Below the pieces are notes generated by a model. That model was not told the origin of the DNA. It searched no databases and was given only the letters and a program-made list of their open reading frames with translations. The position numbers and the translations under genes were made by a program. Below, in pieces: positions 8,829 through 18,267 of a stretch of DNA of 64,000 nt (the stretch's first letter is position 1; every line of letters begins with the position of its first letter). Source of the DNA: Lachnospiraceae bacterium (GTDB taxonomy: Bacteria; Bacillota; Clostridia; Lachnospirales; Lachnospiraceae); NCBI GenBank assembly GCA_015056795.1, contig SVFO01000007.1, forward strand, positions 638 to 64,637. The letters are read 5' to 3'.

Positions 8829-9899
8829 GTGAAAGAAAGAATTTATGTTTGTCACACCTATTATCATGTTTATGTAACTTTTTTGAAGGAATGCAATCTT
8901 CCCGCTGAAAAGAGAGGGCAAGCGACACTTGTGCTCAGCAACCTTTCCAACAATTTTGAACAGTTAAAGGAACGAGTGGAAAATACGGGGATATTTGCGG
9001 AGGTCATTCCCTTTGACGAAAAAAAAGAAACGGATTTTCCTGAGCTTGCAAAATATCGAAAGCCACAGCAGAATTTAGTAAAAAACCTGATTCAGAGAAT
9101 TATCTTTACAAAAAAATACGGAACGCTAGTAGGAAAGAATATTCCCGTTGATTTTAAGCAATATCGGGAGATTTATGTTTATTGTGATTCTGATCCCATT
9201 GGCTATTATTTGAACCGTCGTCACATTTATTATCATGCTTTGGAGGACGGGCTTAACTGCATCAAGAATTTTGATGCTGCCAGATACGACAACAGAGGGC
9301 ATTTTGCGCTGAAGGCATTTCTTTCTGAAAGGTGCAACCTAATCTTTATCCAGAATGGATACGGCCGTTATTGCCTTGACATGGAAGTAAACGACATTGC
9401 AGCGATCAAATATCCCTATCGAAAATACAAGGAGGTTCCTAGAGAGCCTTTGGTAAAGGCTCTGACGCAAGAGGATAAAAACCTTATTTTGCAAGCCTTT
9501 ATCAGAAATCGCGAGGAATTAGAGCGCATCATCAATAACTCCCGTGAGATCAATGATAAAATCTTGATTCTGACGGAACCCTTATGTACCTTGGATATCA
9601 GGGAGCAGATTTTCCGTGATTTAATCGAGACCTATGGCAAGGAGGGCACGGTTTTTTTAAAGCCGCATCCTCGAGACGTCTTAGATTATCAGACTCTTTT
9701 TCCTGACATTCCGCAATTTGACGGTTCGGTACCCATGGAAATGCTTAATTTCTTTCCCAATTTGAGATTTCGTAAGGTCATCTCCGTACTTACCGAGACA
9801 AAAGCAATTCAGTTTGCAGATGAGCTGGTACGATTAGGTCCAGATTTTATGGATAAGTATGAGGATCCGCTGGTTCACAGACAAAACGAACAAATATAA
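8829..9899 (+). CDS. sialyltransferase-like glycosyltransferase (GT52 / polysialyltransferase type)
   Basis: The 356-residue protein begins RIYVCHTYYHVYVTFLKE, contains YYHALEDGLNCI in mid-sequence and FLKPHPRD in the C-terminal half. This order (N-terminal nucleotide-fold strand, an E/DDG motif, then HP) resembles bacterial GT-B sialyltransferases. In this context I infer transfer of a CMP-activated nonulosonic acid onto a surface glycan or protein; the acceptor is unknown. The GTG at 8829 is chosen because AAGGAG stands seven bases upstream, whereas the track start at 8790 lies in the previous terminator. The gene is followed after 12 bases by pseF, which would make its CMP-sugar donor. Confidence 0.7.
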   Translation: MKERIYVCHTYYHVYVTFLKECNLPAEKRGQATLVLSNLSNNFEQLKERVENTGIFAEVIPFDEKKETDFPELAKYRKPQQNLVKNLIQRIIFTKKYGTLVGKNIPVDFKQYREIYVYCDSDPIGYYLNRRHIYYHALEDGLNCIKNFDAARYDNRGHFALKAFLSERCNLIFIQNGYGRYCLDMEVNDIAAIKYPYRKYKEVPREPLVKALTQEDKNLILQAFIRNREELERIINNSREINDKILILTEPLCTLDIREQIFRDLIETYGKEGTVFLKPHPRDVLDYQTLFPDIPQFDGSVPMEMLNFFPNLRFRKVISVLTETKAIQFADELVRLGPDFMDKYEDPLVHRQNEQI

Positions 9900-9911
9900 G
9901 GATGGTATTCT

Positions 9912-10598
9912 ATGAAGAAGCTTGCGATCATCACTGCGAGAGGGGGAAGCAAACGAATCCCCAGAAAAAATATTAAGCCCTTTTTAGGGAAGCCCATTAT
10001 CGCTTATTCAATTGAAGCCGCGATGCAGTCAGGTCAGTTTGATGAGGTAATGGTTTCCACGGATGATCAGGAAATCGCTGAAATTGCAAGGAAATATGGC
10101 GCAAAGGTGCCATTCCTTCGCAGTGAGGCAACGTCAAACGACTATGCGACAACGGTGGATGTGCTCTTAGAGGTTATTGATACCTACGAAAAGAGAGGGG
10201 AAGTCTTCGACGTGGCATGCTGTCTTTATCCAACGGCCCCCTTTATTACCGCGGAGCGATTAACAAAAGGCATGGAGCTATTAACCAACTCTGATTGTGA
10301 CGTCGTGCTTCCCGTCGTGGCATTTTCATATCCTCCAAAGAGAGGACTTGTCATTCGAGAGGGTCAGCTTGTGTTTGAGTATCCCGAATACTTAAACACT
10401 CGTTCTCAGGACATTGAAACAAGCTATCACGACGTGGGACAATTTTATTTGTTCCGTGTCCCAAATTTCAAAAAAAATCGCAGTCTGATGCTGGGAAATG
10501 TCTTGCCGCTGCAAATTCCTGAGACAGAGGTGCAGGATATTGATAACGAAACGGATTGGCAACTTGCAGAGATGAAATTTCGCTTGTTGCATTCTTGA
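9912..10598 (+). CDS. pseF: pseudaminic acid cytidylyltransferase (CMP-nonulosonate synthase)
   Basis: The N-terminus ITARGGSKRIPRKNIKPF is the CTP-binding signature of CMP-sugar synthetases, followed by GKPIIAYSIEAA and VSTDDQEIAEIA. The pattern YPTAPFITAE and the length of 228 residues match PseF better than NeuA. It activates the nonulosonic acid with CTP for transfer. It follows the glycosyltransferase gene by 12 bases with AAGGATGG as ribosome site. Its last bases carry the -35 box of the argH promoter, so the pse segment ends here. Confidence 0.88.
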   Translation: MKKLAIITARGGSKRIPRKNIKPFLGKPIIAYSIEAAMQSGQFDEVMVSTDDQEIAEIARKYGAKVPFLRSEATSNDYATTVDVLLEVIDTYEKRGEVFDVACCLYPTAPFITAERLTKGMELLTNSDCDVVLPVVAFSYPPKRGLVIREGQLVFEYPEYLNTRSQDIETSYHDVGQFYLFRVPNFKKNRSLMLGNVLPLQIPETEVQDIDNETDWQLAEMKFRLLHS

Positions 10599-10615
10599 TG
10601 GGACTGTGGTAAAAT
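10587..10615 (+). promoter_or_regulatory. promoter of argH
   Basis: TTGCAT (10587-10592), a 17-base spacer and TAAAAT (10610-10615). The -35 element lies inside the 3' end of pseF. The leader to the argH ATG is about 45 bases. Confidence 0.65.
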
Positions 10616-10665
10616 ATTTAACAACATTTTTTAGAATTTGACCTAGAGAGATAAGGAGACGAACC

Positions 10666-12054
10666 ATGGCACAATTATGGGGCGGACGATTTACCAAGGA
10701 AACAGACCAATTGGTATATGATTTTAATGCGTCCATTCGATTTGACAAACGTTTATTTCAGCAGGACGTCGAGGGAAGCCTTGCACATGTTTCCATGCTT
10801 GCGAAGCAGGGGATTTTGACAGAGGCTGAAAAGAACGCCATTACGGATGGCCTGAAAAGTATTTTGGCTGACGTGGAGGCTGGGAAGCTCGAGATTGACT
10901 ACAAATATGAGGATGTTCACAGCTTTGTCGAGGCAAATCTGATTGATCGAATTGGAGATGCAGGAAAGAAGCTTCATACGGGAAGAAGCCGCAACGATCA
11001 AGTGGCTTTGGACATGAGACTCTATACCAGACAAAGGGTTCAAGAGATGGATGTACTGCTTAGGCAGCTCATGGAAGTGATTTTGAAGACCATGGAAGAG
11101 AATCTCGAGACCTATATGCCCGGATTTACGCATTTGCAGAAGGCACAGCCCGTAACACTGGCACATCATTATGGTGCATATTTTGAAATGTTCAAGAGAG
11201 ATCGTCTTCGCATGAAGGATATTTTCGATCGGATGAACTATTGCCCGTTAGGAGCTGGCGCACTTGCTGGTACAACCTATCCTTTGGATCGTGAGGAGAC
11301 GGCAAGACTTCTTGGCTTTTATGGACCTACCATGAATAGCATGGATTCCGTTTCTGACAGGGATTATTTAATTGAGTTTTTGGCAGCTCTTTCCACCGTT
11401 ATGATGCATCTGAGCCGCTTTAGTGAGGAAATCATCGTTTGGAATTCCAATGAATACCAGTTCGTAGAGCTTGATGATGCATATTCCACAGGAAGCAGCA
11501 TCATGCCGCAGAAGAAGAATCCTGATATTGCAGAGCTGGTTCGTGGTAAGACAGGACGCGTTTATGGCGCATTGATGAGTCTTTTGACTACCATGAAAGG
11601 CATTCCCCTTGCATATAATAAAGACATGCAGGAGGATAAGGAAATGGCCTTTGATGCCATGGATACCGTGGCACAGTGCCTGACACTCTTTACTGGCATG
11701 ATTTCCACCATGAAATTCCGCAAGGATCGCATGGCAGTCAGTGCCATGAAGGGCTTTACCAATGCGACAGACCTCGCAGATTATTTGGTGACCAAGGGCG
11801 TTCCCTTCCGTGATGCACATGGAATCGTAGGACGCATCGTCCTGACCTGCATTGATCAGGGAATTTCCATTGAGGAGATGCCATTGCAGGAACTGAAAGA
11901 ATATTCCGAGTGCTTTGAAAACGATGTCTACGAAGCAATTTCCTTAAAGACATGCGTCGAAAAGCGAAATACCATCGGCGGTCCCGGGATCATCGCCATG
12001 AAGCAGGAAATCGCCTCCTGCGAGGAGTATTTAAATACCCATCCCAATTTATAA
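10666..12054 (+). CDS. argH: argininosuccinate lyase
   Basis: The protein of 462 residues starts LWGGRFTKETDQLVYDFNASI and carries the fumarase/aspartase superfamily signature GSSIMPQKKNPD with the catalytic serine loop. It splits argininosuccinate to arginine and fumarate in the last step of arginine synthesis. Further family blocks are HTGRSRNDQVALDMRLY and MPGFTHLQKAQPV. Length and domains are normal. ATAAGGAG precedes the ATG. No argG or other arginine gene is in the window, so it stands alone here under its own promoter. A set of hairpins follows the stop codon. Confidence 0.97.
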   Translation: MAQLWGGRFTKETDQLVYDFNASIRFDKRLFQQDVEGSLAHVSMLAKQGILTEAEKNAITDGLKSILADVEAGKLEIDYKYEDVHSFVEANLIDRIGDAGKKLHTGRSRNDQVALDMRLYTRQRVQEMDVLLRQLMEVILKTMEENLETYMPGFTHLQKAQPVTLAHHYGAYFEMFKRDRLRMKDIFDRMNYCPLGAGALAGTTYPLDREETARLLGFYGPTMNSMDSVSDRDYLIEFLAALSTVMMHLSRFSEEIIVWNSNEYQFVELDDAYSTGSSIMPQKKNPDIAELVRGKTGRVYGALMSLLTTMKGIPLAYNKDMQEDKEMAFDAMDTVAQCLTLFTGMISTMKFRKDRMAVSAMKGFTNATDLADYLVTKGVPFRDAHGIVGRIVLTCIDQGISIEEMPLQELKEYSECFENDVYEAISLKTCVEKRNTIGGPGIIAMKQEIASCEEYLNTHPNL

Positions 12055-12068
12055 TTATCATATTATAT

Positions 12069-12247
12069 GTTTGGATGATCTTTCCAAGTAAAATGATTAT
12101 TGGAGAGACCATTGCCACGATGGGAAGGTTTGGATGATTTTTCCAAGTAAAATGATTACTGGAGAGACCGTTACCTCGAGGGGAAGGGGTGATGGATCTT
12201 TCTAGGTCAAAAGGTTACTAGAAAGATCCTTCACCCCTAGCCCCGAG
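12069..12247. repeat. tandem hairpin repeats ending in a CTCGAG-bounded palindromic element
   Basis: Two direct 59-base units (12069-12127, 12128-12186) each contain a CTTTCCA...TGGAGAGA stem. A third, stronger hairpin follows: GATCTTTCTAG pairs with CTAGAAAGATC, nested in GGGGTGA/TCACCCC and bounded by CTCGAG (12175) and CCCCGAG (12241). This last part belongs to the same family as 33176-33285 and 60685-60759. It fills the argH-asd gap and may end argH transcription, although no clear T-run follows. Confidence 0.85.
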
Positions 12248-12270
12248 TCAAAAATGAATTATTTTGTTAG

Positions 12271-12300
12271 TTGACGCGCAGCCCGCGTTTACGATAAGAA
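12271..12300 (+). promoter_or_regulatory. possible promoter of asd
   Basis: TTGACG (12271-12276), an 18-base spacer and TAAGAA (12295-12300). The -35 is good but the -10 is poor, so this is a weak call. Confidence 0.35.
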
Positions 12301-12363
12301 ACGGTGAGAGCCGTGAGAAAGGCCGTGGAGCGAAAGAACGCGGCAGAAGGTGAGGAGAAGAAG

Positions 12364-13449
12364 ATGAGTGAGAAATTAAAGGTTGGCGTATTAGGTGCTA
12401 CGGGCATGGTTGGACAGAGATTTATCTCTCTTTTGGAGAATCATCCCTGGTTTGAGGTTGTTGTCGTTGCAGCAAGCCCTCGTTCCGCAGGAAAGACCTA
12501 TGCGGAAGCAGTTGGTGATCGTTGGAAGATGGACACCCCGATTCCCGCAGCAGTGAAAGATCTGATCGTTTTGAACGTTGATGAGGTTGAGAAGGTTGCT
12601 TCTCAGGTTGACTTCGTATTTAGTGCATATGAAGGAACAAAGGAAGCCATCCAGAAGGCTGAGGAAGCATATGCAAAGACCGAGACACCTGTTGTATCAA
12701 ACAACAGCGCACATCGTTGGACGCCTGACGTGCCTATGATGGTTCCTGAAATCAATCCTCAGCACGCAGATATCATTAAGTTCCAAAAGGAGCGTCTTGG
12801 CACCAAGAGAGGCTTCATCGCAGTAAAGCCCAATTGTTCCATCCAGAGCTATGCTCCCGTGCTTACGGCATGGAAGGAGTTCGAGCCCTATGAGGTTGTA
12901 GCAACGACCTATCAGGCAATCTCCGGCGCAGGCAAGAACTTTAAGGAATGGCCTGAAATGGTTGAGAACATCATTCCTTACATCGGCGGAGAAGAGGAAA
13001 AGAGTGAGAAGGAGCCCCTGAGACTTTGGGGCGAGATCAAGGATGGCGCAATCGTTCCTGCAACGAGTCCTGTGATCACCTGTCAGTGCATCCGCGTACC
13101 CGTTCTGTATGGTCATACGGCTGCCGTATTTGTAAAGTTTAAGAAGAAGCCCACAAAGGAACAGCTGATTGAAAAGCTTCGCAGCTTTTCTGGTGTTCCT
13201 CAGGAGCTGCAGCTTCCCAGCGCACCCAAGCGGTTCATCCAGTACCTCGAGGAGGATAACAGACCTCAGGTTTCTATGGACGTTAATTATGAGAATGGCA
13301 TGGGCGTTAGCGTAGGAAGACTTCGCGAGGATACGGTTTACGATTGGAAGTTTGTAGGTCTTTCCCACAACACCATCCGTGGTGCTGCAGGCGGAGCCGT
13401 TCTTTGCGCAGAGCTTTTGAAGGCGCAGGGTTACATCACGAAAAAATAA
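12364..13449 (+). CDS. asd: aspartate-semialdehyde dehydrogenase (archaeal/fungal-type)
   Basis: The protein has the NADP-binding start VGVLGATGMVGQRF, the catalytic-cysteine block KPNCSIQ and the late motif RVPVLYGHTAAV. The 361-residue length and sequence fit the archaeal/fungal branch of ASADH, which occurs in many Clostridia. It reduces aspartyl phosphate to the semialdehyde, the branch point to lysine/diaminopimelate, threonine and methionine. The ATG at 12364 is preferred over the upstream start of the ORF track because GGTGAGGAG lies just ahead of it and the extra N-terminus is a lysine/arginine-rich stretch without family match. No lysine riboswitch was recognised upstream. Confidence 0.94.
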   Translation: MSEKLKVGVLGATGMVGQRFISLLENHPWFEVVVVAASPRSAGKTYAEAVGDRWKMDTPIPAAVKDLIVLNVDEVEKVASQVDFVFSAYEGTKEAIQKAEEAYAKTETPVVSNNSAHRWTPDVPMMVPEINPQHADIIKFQKERLGTKRGFIAVKPNCSIQSYAPVLTAWKEFEPYEVVATTYQAISGAGKNFKEWPEMVENIIPYIGGEEEKSEKEPLRLWGEIKDGAIVPATSPVITCQCIRVPVLYGHTAAVFVKFKKKPTKEQLIEKLRSFSGVPQELQLPSAPKRFIQYLEEDNRPQVSMDVNYENGMGVSVGRLREDTVYDWKFVGLSHNTIRGAAGGAVLCAELLKAQGYITKK

Positions 13450-13566
13450 AACATTAAAACACTATAAAAGAATCATACTATATCTCGAAGAAATAGTTCT
13501 TTAAGAATCATCTTGTTCTGAAAAAGGGGAATCGTAAGGGAAAAACAAAAAGGTAGGGGTTACTTT

Positions 13567-15291
13567 ATGAACGAAACTCAGTATCAGATGGATTTATTGA
13601 AGGCCATGAATCAGAATTTGAGTACAAGAGACAGGATGTACCGCATGATCTGTGAAATGACAGGCGGCGCATTCCTGTATCTTGATGCGTACAAAAATGA
13701 CGTGGTTACCATCGGAAACTTTGTTTCGTTCTTTGATTTTGAGGTCAAAGTAAAAAGAGACGTGGAAAAAATCTATGAGTTCGTTGATGAGCCTTATGTC
13801 ATGGCGCTTCGCGAGCTGATCAGTCTTGACAAAGCAGGCAAGGAAAAAGCGAGTCTGGAATGCCTTACGCGAAAAAAGAAGACTTGGCTTCAGTTTCAGG
13901 CACTTGCCAATTATGATGAACAGGGCAAGCTGATTGGAAAGGTCATCGGCGTTCTTGACATCACGAAGCTTAAGCTGCAGGCGGAGGAATTAAATTATTA
14001 TTCCTTTTATGACATCATAACGGGCCTTTATAATCGTAATTATTTCGTTCGTCTTTTGGGAGAGTTTGTTCAAAAGGCTAAGAAGATGCAAAAAAAGGTC
14101 AGTGTCATGATGATTGACATTGATGACTTCCACAAGGTAAATGATGGCCTTGGCATGGTTTATGGGGATGAATTGATTCAGCAATTTGCTTCCTTCCTCA
14201 AGGATTTCTGCAGTGAGAATGTGATAGCGTGTCATTTAAACAGTGACGTGTATTGTATGGCCATTTATGATCCGCAATCAAACTATAGCGTTCAGGAGAT
14301 TCATAATGCCATTACGGAACGCTTAAAGCGTCCTTTTGTCCTTGGAAGCCAACAGAGTGCCTCCATTACGGTAACCATTGGCGTCGCAGAGTATCCTGAT
14401 GCTGCTCAGACGGCGCTGAATTTGATTAACTGTGCGGAAATCGTTGCTCTGAAAGGTAAATCGAGTGGCAGGGATGCCTTCCTTTATTTCGACCAGCCGA
14501 TCTTGAAGGAATTCATGATGAGCCTGGATTTGGAATCAAAGCTGAAGGATGCCCTTCACCGAAATCAATTTGAATTATATTATCAGCCACAATATTATTG
14601 CGGAAATAAAAAGCTTCGCGGTATGGAAGCCCTGATTCGTTTTCGCGAAGCCGATAATAAGATGATTAGTCCCAGTGTCTTTATTCCTATTGCCGAAAAG
14701 AACGGGGACATTATTCCCATTGGAAATTGGGTGATGGAGGAGGCCATTCGCCAATATGCGGAATGGCAGGCGATGTACGGCTCTCGATTTATTCTGTCGA
14801 TCAACATCTCAGCTAGCCAGTTTATGCAGGAGGATTTTGTAGATCGTCTGTTCACTACGCTGAAGGAGCACAAGGTAAATCCTTATTTCGTTGAGCTTGA
14901 GATGACGGAAAGTATCCTGATCGAAGACTTTGACAATGTCTGTGCAAAGATGAAATCCTTACAGGAAAAGGGCATTAGAATTTCCTTGGATGATTTTGGT
15001 ACTGGCTTTTCCTCCTTGAGCTATTTGAAAAAGCTACCCATCAATACATTGAAAATTGACAAATCCTTTATCGACACGGTTCTTACGGATTCTACGACTA
15101 GAATCATAACGGAATCCATCATTGGCATGGTAAAATCATTAGGATTTGAATCCGTTGCCGAGGGTGTTGAAGAGGAACAGCAATATAAATATTTACATGC
15201 CATCGGATGTGACGTCATTCAGGGATTCCTTTTAGGAAAGCCTCTTTCTGTTGCAGACGTGGAAAAATTACTAAGGAGTCAGACGAGGTAA
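13567..15291 (+). CDS. cyclic-di-GMP phosphodiesterase: degenerate GGDEF plus intact EAL domain
   Basis: The 574-residue protein has an N-terminal PAS-like sensor region (about 1-140), a GGDEF domain (about 145-310) and an EAL domain (about 320-570). The GGDEF signature is replaced by NSDVY (225-229), so cyclase activity is unlikely, although an allosteric GTP role is possible. The EAL domain has MEALIRF (Glu354), NISASQF, ELEMTES, LDDFGTGFSS, LKIDKSF and AEGVE, all key residues for c-di-GMP hydrolysis. No transmembrane helix is evident, so it is probably cytoplasmic. The next gene, topB, starts 4 bases after its stop. Confidence 0.92.
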   Translation: MNETQYQMDLLKAMNQNLSTRDRMYRMICEMTGGAFLYLDAYKNDVVTIGNFVSFFDFEVKVKRDVEKIYEFVDEPYVMALRELISLDKAGKEKASLECLTRKKKTWLQFQALANYDEQGKLIGKVIGVLDITKLKLQAEELNYYSFYDIITGLYNRNYFVRLLGEFVQKAKKMQKKVSVMMIDIDDFHKVNDGLGMVYGDELIQQFASFLKDFCSENVIACHLNSDVYCMAIYDPQSNYSVQEIHNAITERLKRPFVLGSQQSASITVTIGVAEYPDAAQTALNLINCAEIVALKGKSSGRDAFLYFDQPILKEFMMSLDLESKLKDALHRNQFELYYQPQYYCGNKKLRGMEALIRFREADNKMISPSVFIPIAEKNGDIIPIGNWVMEEAIRQYAEWQAMYGSRFILSINISASQFMQEDFVDRLFTTLKEHKVNPYFVELEMTESILIEDFDNVCAKMKSLQEKGIRISLDDFGTGFSSLSYLKKLPINTLKIDKSFIDTVLTDSTTRIITESIIGMVKSLGFESVAEGVEEEQQYKYLHAIGCDVIQGFLLGKPLSVADVEKLLRSQTR

Positions 15292-15295
15292 GGTT

Positions 15296-17374
15296 TTGGG
15301 AAAAAACTTATATATTGCGGAAAAACCTAGTGTGGCAAGGGAATTTGCCAATGCCCTAAAGGAAACCATGAGAAATTACGATGGATATGTCGAATCAGAC
15401 AAATCCGTAATTACATGGTGTGTAGGACATTTGGTAACCATGAGTTATCCGGAGGTGTATGACGAGAAGCTTCGTCGTTGGAGCTTTGACACCATTCCCT
15501 TTTTGCCGCAAGAATTCAAATATGAGGTCATTGCCAGCTCGGCAAAGCAATTCGGGGTGGTCAGTGGCCTTTTAAAGCGTCCCGACGTGGAATGCATCTA
15601 TGTCTGCACGGACTCTGGGCGTGAGGGAGAGTATATCTATCGTTTGGTAGAGCAAATGTCAGGCGTCAAGGGAAAGGAACGAAGACGAGTTTGGATTGAC
15701 TCCCAGACGGAGGAGGAGATTCTGCGTGGCATTCGTGAGGCAAAGGATCTTTCTGAATATGACAATCTGAGCAATGCGGCATATCTTCGCGCAAAGGAAG
15801 ATTATCTCATGGGCATCAATTTCTCCAGGGCCTTAACCTTAAAGTATGGAAAGGTCGTAAAGGACTACTTGAAGCGCGATAAGGCCGTCATTAGCGTTGG
15901 CCGCGTGATGACCTGTGTACTTGGCATGGTAGTAAATCGTGAACGAGAGATTCGTAATTTCGTAAAAACGCCTTTTTATCGCGTTGTAGGGAATTTTCTC
16001 CTCGAGGGAAGAACCTTCAGCGGTGAATGGAAGGCAGTGGAAGGATCGCCGTATTATCTGTCACCGCTTCTCTATAAGGAGAATGGTTTTAAGGAAGAAA
16101 AGAGTGCCAAGGCTTTAATCGCTCATCTGGAAGAAGAGCCCGTAGGTCCTGTCATTGTTGAATCCATTGAGAAAAAGAAAGAAAATAGAAATGCACCGCT
16201 TCTTTATAATTTGGCAGAGCTGCAAAATGACTGTTCGAAGTACTTTAAGATTAGTCCTGACCAGACACTGCAGATTGTTCAAGAGCTCTATGAAAAGAAG
16301 ATGGTAACTTATCCTCGAACGGATGCGAGAGTTTTGTCGACGGCCGTAGCTAAGGAGATTCATAAGAATATCGGTGGCCTTCGCGGATATGCGCTTGCGG
16401 CACCTTTTGCAAATGAGATTTTACAGAATGGAAGCTATAAAGGAATTGCAAAGACGAGATATGTCAATGATAAGCAGATCACGGACCACTATGCCATTAT
16501 TCCGACAGGACAAGGCCTTAGTAACTTGAATTCCTTATCAGTTTTAAATGCAAAGGTATATGAAGTCATTGTAAGAAGATTCCTAAGCATCTTTTATCCG
16601 CCAGCCGTTTATCAGAAGTTTGCATTGACTGTCAAGGTCAAAGAAGAGCGTTTTTTTTCAAATTTCAAGGTATTGGTTAAGGAAGGCTTTCTGAAGGTTT
16701 CAACCTTCTCTTTCAAAAAGGATGCAGCGGCTACTAATGATGATAAATCAGCTAAGGATGCGGAGGCTTCTGGCAAGGATGCCGAGAAGGATAGTGACAA
16801 GGATGGCGAAGGGGAACAGGAGCTGAAATGCGACGAAGCCTTCATGAAGCTGCTCATGGGCCTGAAAAAGGGAACGGAGATTGGTGTCAAATCCTATGAA
16901 ATAAAAGAGGGAGAAACCAAGCCGCCCAAGAGATATACCTCTGGAAGCATTATTCTGACCATGGAGAATGCAGGACAATTTATTGAGGATGAGGAGCTTC
17001 GTGCCCAGATCAAGGGTAGCGGCATCGGTACAAGCGCAACCCGTGCAGAAATCTTGAAAAAGCTTGTAAATATCGAGTATTTAGCCCTGAACAAGAAAAC
17101 GCAGGTGTTGACGCCGACTCTGATGGGGGAGATGGTATATGACGTCGTTGAGGGTTCCATTAAGCCTCTTCTTGAGCCTAAGCTGACTGCAAGTTGGGAG
17201 AAGGGTCTTACTATGGTTGCAGATGGCAACATTTCCTCCGATGAATACATGGGGAAACTGACGGATTTTGTCGGCAGAAGAACCAATGCCGTGAAGCAAC
17301 TCAACAATCAGGGGATGCTATGGCAGAAATTCCAGACGGCAGAGCAATATTATAAAACGGGAAAGTCGAAATAA
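15296..17374 (+). CDS. topB: DNA topoisomerase III (type IA)
   Basis: The Toprim domain starts NLYIAEKPSVARE and carries TDSGREGE (106-113). The active-site tyrosine lies in MVTYPRTDAR (Tyr339), and GSGIGTSATRAEI follows in the C-terminal part. The enzyme passes single DNA strands and resolves recombination or replication intermediates. A hydrophilic Asp/Lys/Glu insert (about 480-516) interrupts the toroid and is likely disordered. There is no C-terminal zinc finger. Translation starts at TTG 15296 after GAGGTAAGG. TopB paralogs occur on conjugative elements, but no other transfer genes are near, so I regard it as chromosomal. Confidence 0.93.
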   Translation: MGKNLYIAEKPSVAREFANALKETMRNYDGYVESDKSVITWCVGHLVTMSYPEVYDEKLRRWSFDTIPFLPQEFKYEVIASSAKQFGVVSGLLKRPDVECIYVCTDSGREGEYIYRLVEQMSGVKGKERRRVWIDSQTEEEILRGIREAKDLSEYDNLSNAAYLRAKEDYLMGINFSRALTLKYGKVVKDYLKRDKAVISVGRVMTCVLGMVVNREREIRNFVKTPFYRVVGNFLLEGRTFSGEWKAVEGSPYYLSPLLYKENGFKEEKSAKALIAHLEEEPVGPVIVESIEKKKENRNAPLLYNLAELQNDCSKYFKISPDQTLQIVQELYEKKMVTYPRTDARVLSTAVAKEIHKNIGGLRGYALAAPFANEILQNGSYKGIAKTRYVNDKQITDHYAIIPTGQGLSNLNSLSVLNAKVYEVIVRRFLSIFYPPAVYQKFALTVKVKEERFFSNFKVLVKEGFLKVSTFSFKKDAAATNDDKSAKDAEASGKDAEKDSDKDGEGEQELKCDEAFMKLLMGLKKGTEIGVKSYEIKEGETKPPKRYTSGSIILTMENAGQFIEDEELRAQIKGSGIGTSATRAEILKKLVNIEYLALNKKTQVLTPTLMGEMVYDVVEGSIKPLLEPKLTASWEKGLTMVADGNISSDEYMGKLTDFVGRRTNAVKQLNNQGMLWQKFQTAEQYYKTGKSK

Positions 17375-17542
17375 CGAAAAAAGATGGAGTTTATGCTTGT
17401 TTTTTTCGATGAAACGTGAGAAAATAATTAAGATAATGATAATTTTTTAACTATTCGACAAGAGAGCGATTTCGCGAATTTGTTTTAGAATAGATAAAAA
17501 CATATTTATCATGAAAGACAGAAAATCGAAAGGAGATTTCAC

Positions 17543-18247
17543 ATGATTTACTCAAAGGAAGTTGAAGAAATGTGCCCCGTGGCACAAGGCGTACATCACG
17601 GCTGTGCTCCCATCCCTGAAGAAGCAAAGTGGGTACAGGCAAAGAGAGTGGAAGACATTTCCGGTTTTACGCATGGCGTAGGCTGGTGTGCACCTCAGCA
17701 GGGTGCCTGCAAGCTTTCCCTGAACGTTAAGGAGGGCATCATCCAGGAGGCTCTGGTTGAGACCATCGGATGCTCTGGCATGACCCATTCCGCAGCAATG
17801 GCTGCAGAAATTCTTCCTGGCCTTACCGTTATGGAGGCCCTGAATACGGACCTTGTTTGTGACGCAATCAATACCGCTATGAGAGAACTCTTCCTGCAGA
17901 TCGTTTACGGCAGAAGCCAGAGCGCTTTCTCCGAGGAAGGTCTTCCTGTTGGCGCTGGTCTTGAGGATCTTGGTAAGGGTCTTAGAAGCCAGGTTGGTAC
18001 CATGTATGGTACTCTTGCAAAGGGACCTCGTTATCTTGAGATGGCAGAGGGCTATGTAACTGGTATTGCTCTGGATGCAGACAACCAGATCATTGGTTAC
18101 AAGTTCGTAAGCCTTGGCAAGATGACTGACTTTATCAAGAAGGGTGACGATCCTAACACTGCATACGAAAAGGCTTGTGGTCAGTATGGCCGTGTTGCTG
18201 ATGCCGTAAAGATCATCGATCCCAGAACCGACAAAGAAGTAAAGTAA
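17543..18247 (+). CDS. NifU/IscU-like iron-sulfur scaffold-type protein paired with GGGtGRT
   Basis: The 234-residue protein has a NifU_N/IscU-like stretch: GCSGMTHSAAMAAEI aligns with the Cys-containing helix region of IscU-type scaffolds. Cysteines at 11, 21, 49, 56 and 77 could ligate a metal or cluster. AAAGGAG lies just ahead of the ATG. It is followed after 20 bases by the GGGtGRT gene, a pairing I recall as common in Clostridia. The reaction and partners are not established. Codons are those preferred by highly expressed genes (many GGT, GTT, CGT, AAG), as in its neighbour. No isc/suf gene lies near. Confidence 0.8.
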   Translation: MIYSKEVEEMCPVAQGVHHGCAPIPEEAKWVQAKRVEDISGFTHGVGWCAPQQGACKLSLNVKEGIIQEALVETIGCSGMTHSAAMAAEILPGLTVMEALNTDLVCDAINTAMRELFLQIVYGRSQSAFSEEGLPVGAGLEDLGKGLRSQVGTMYGTLAKGPRYLEMAEGYVTGIALDADNQIIGYKFVSLGKMTDFIKKGDDPNTAYEKACGQYGRVADAVKIIDPRTDKEVK

Positions 18248-18267
18248 GGAAGAGGAGGCAAAATACA

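Noticed and set aside
15296-17374. topB as sign of an integrative conjugative element
   Set aside because: No relaxase, type IV secretion, integrase or attachment site seen nearby; neighbours are housekeeping genes.
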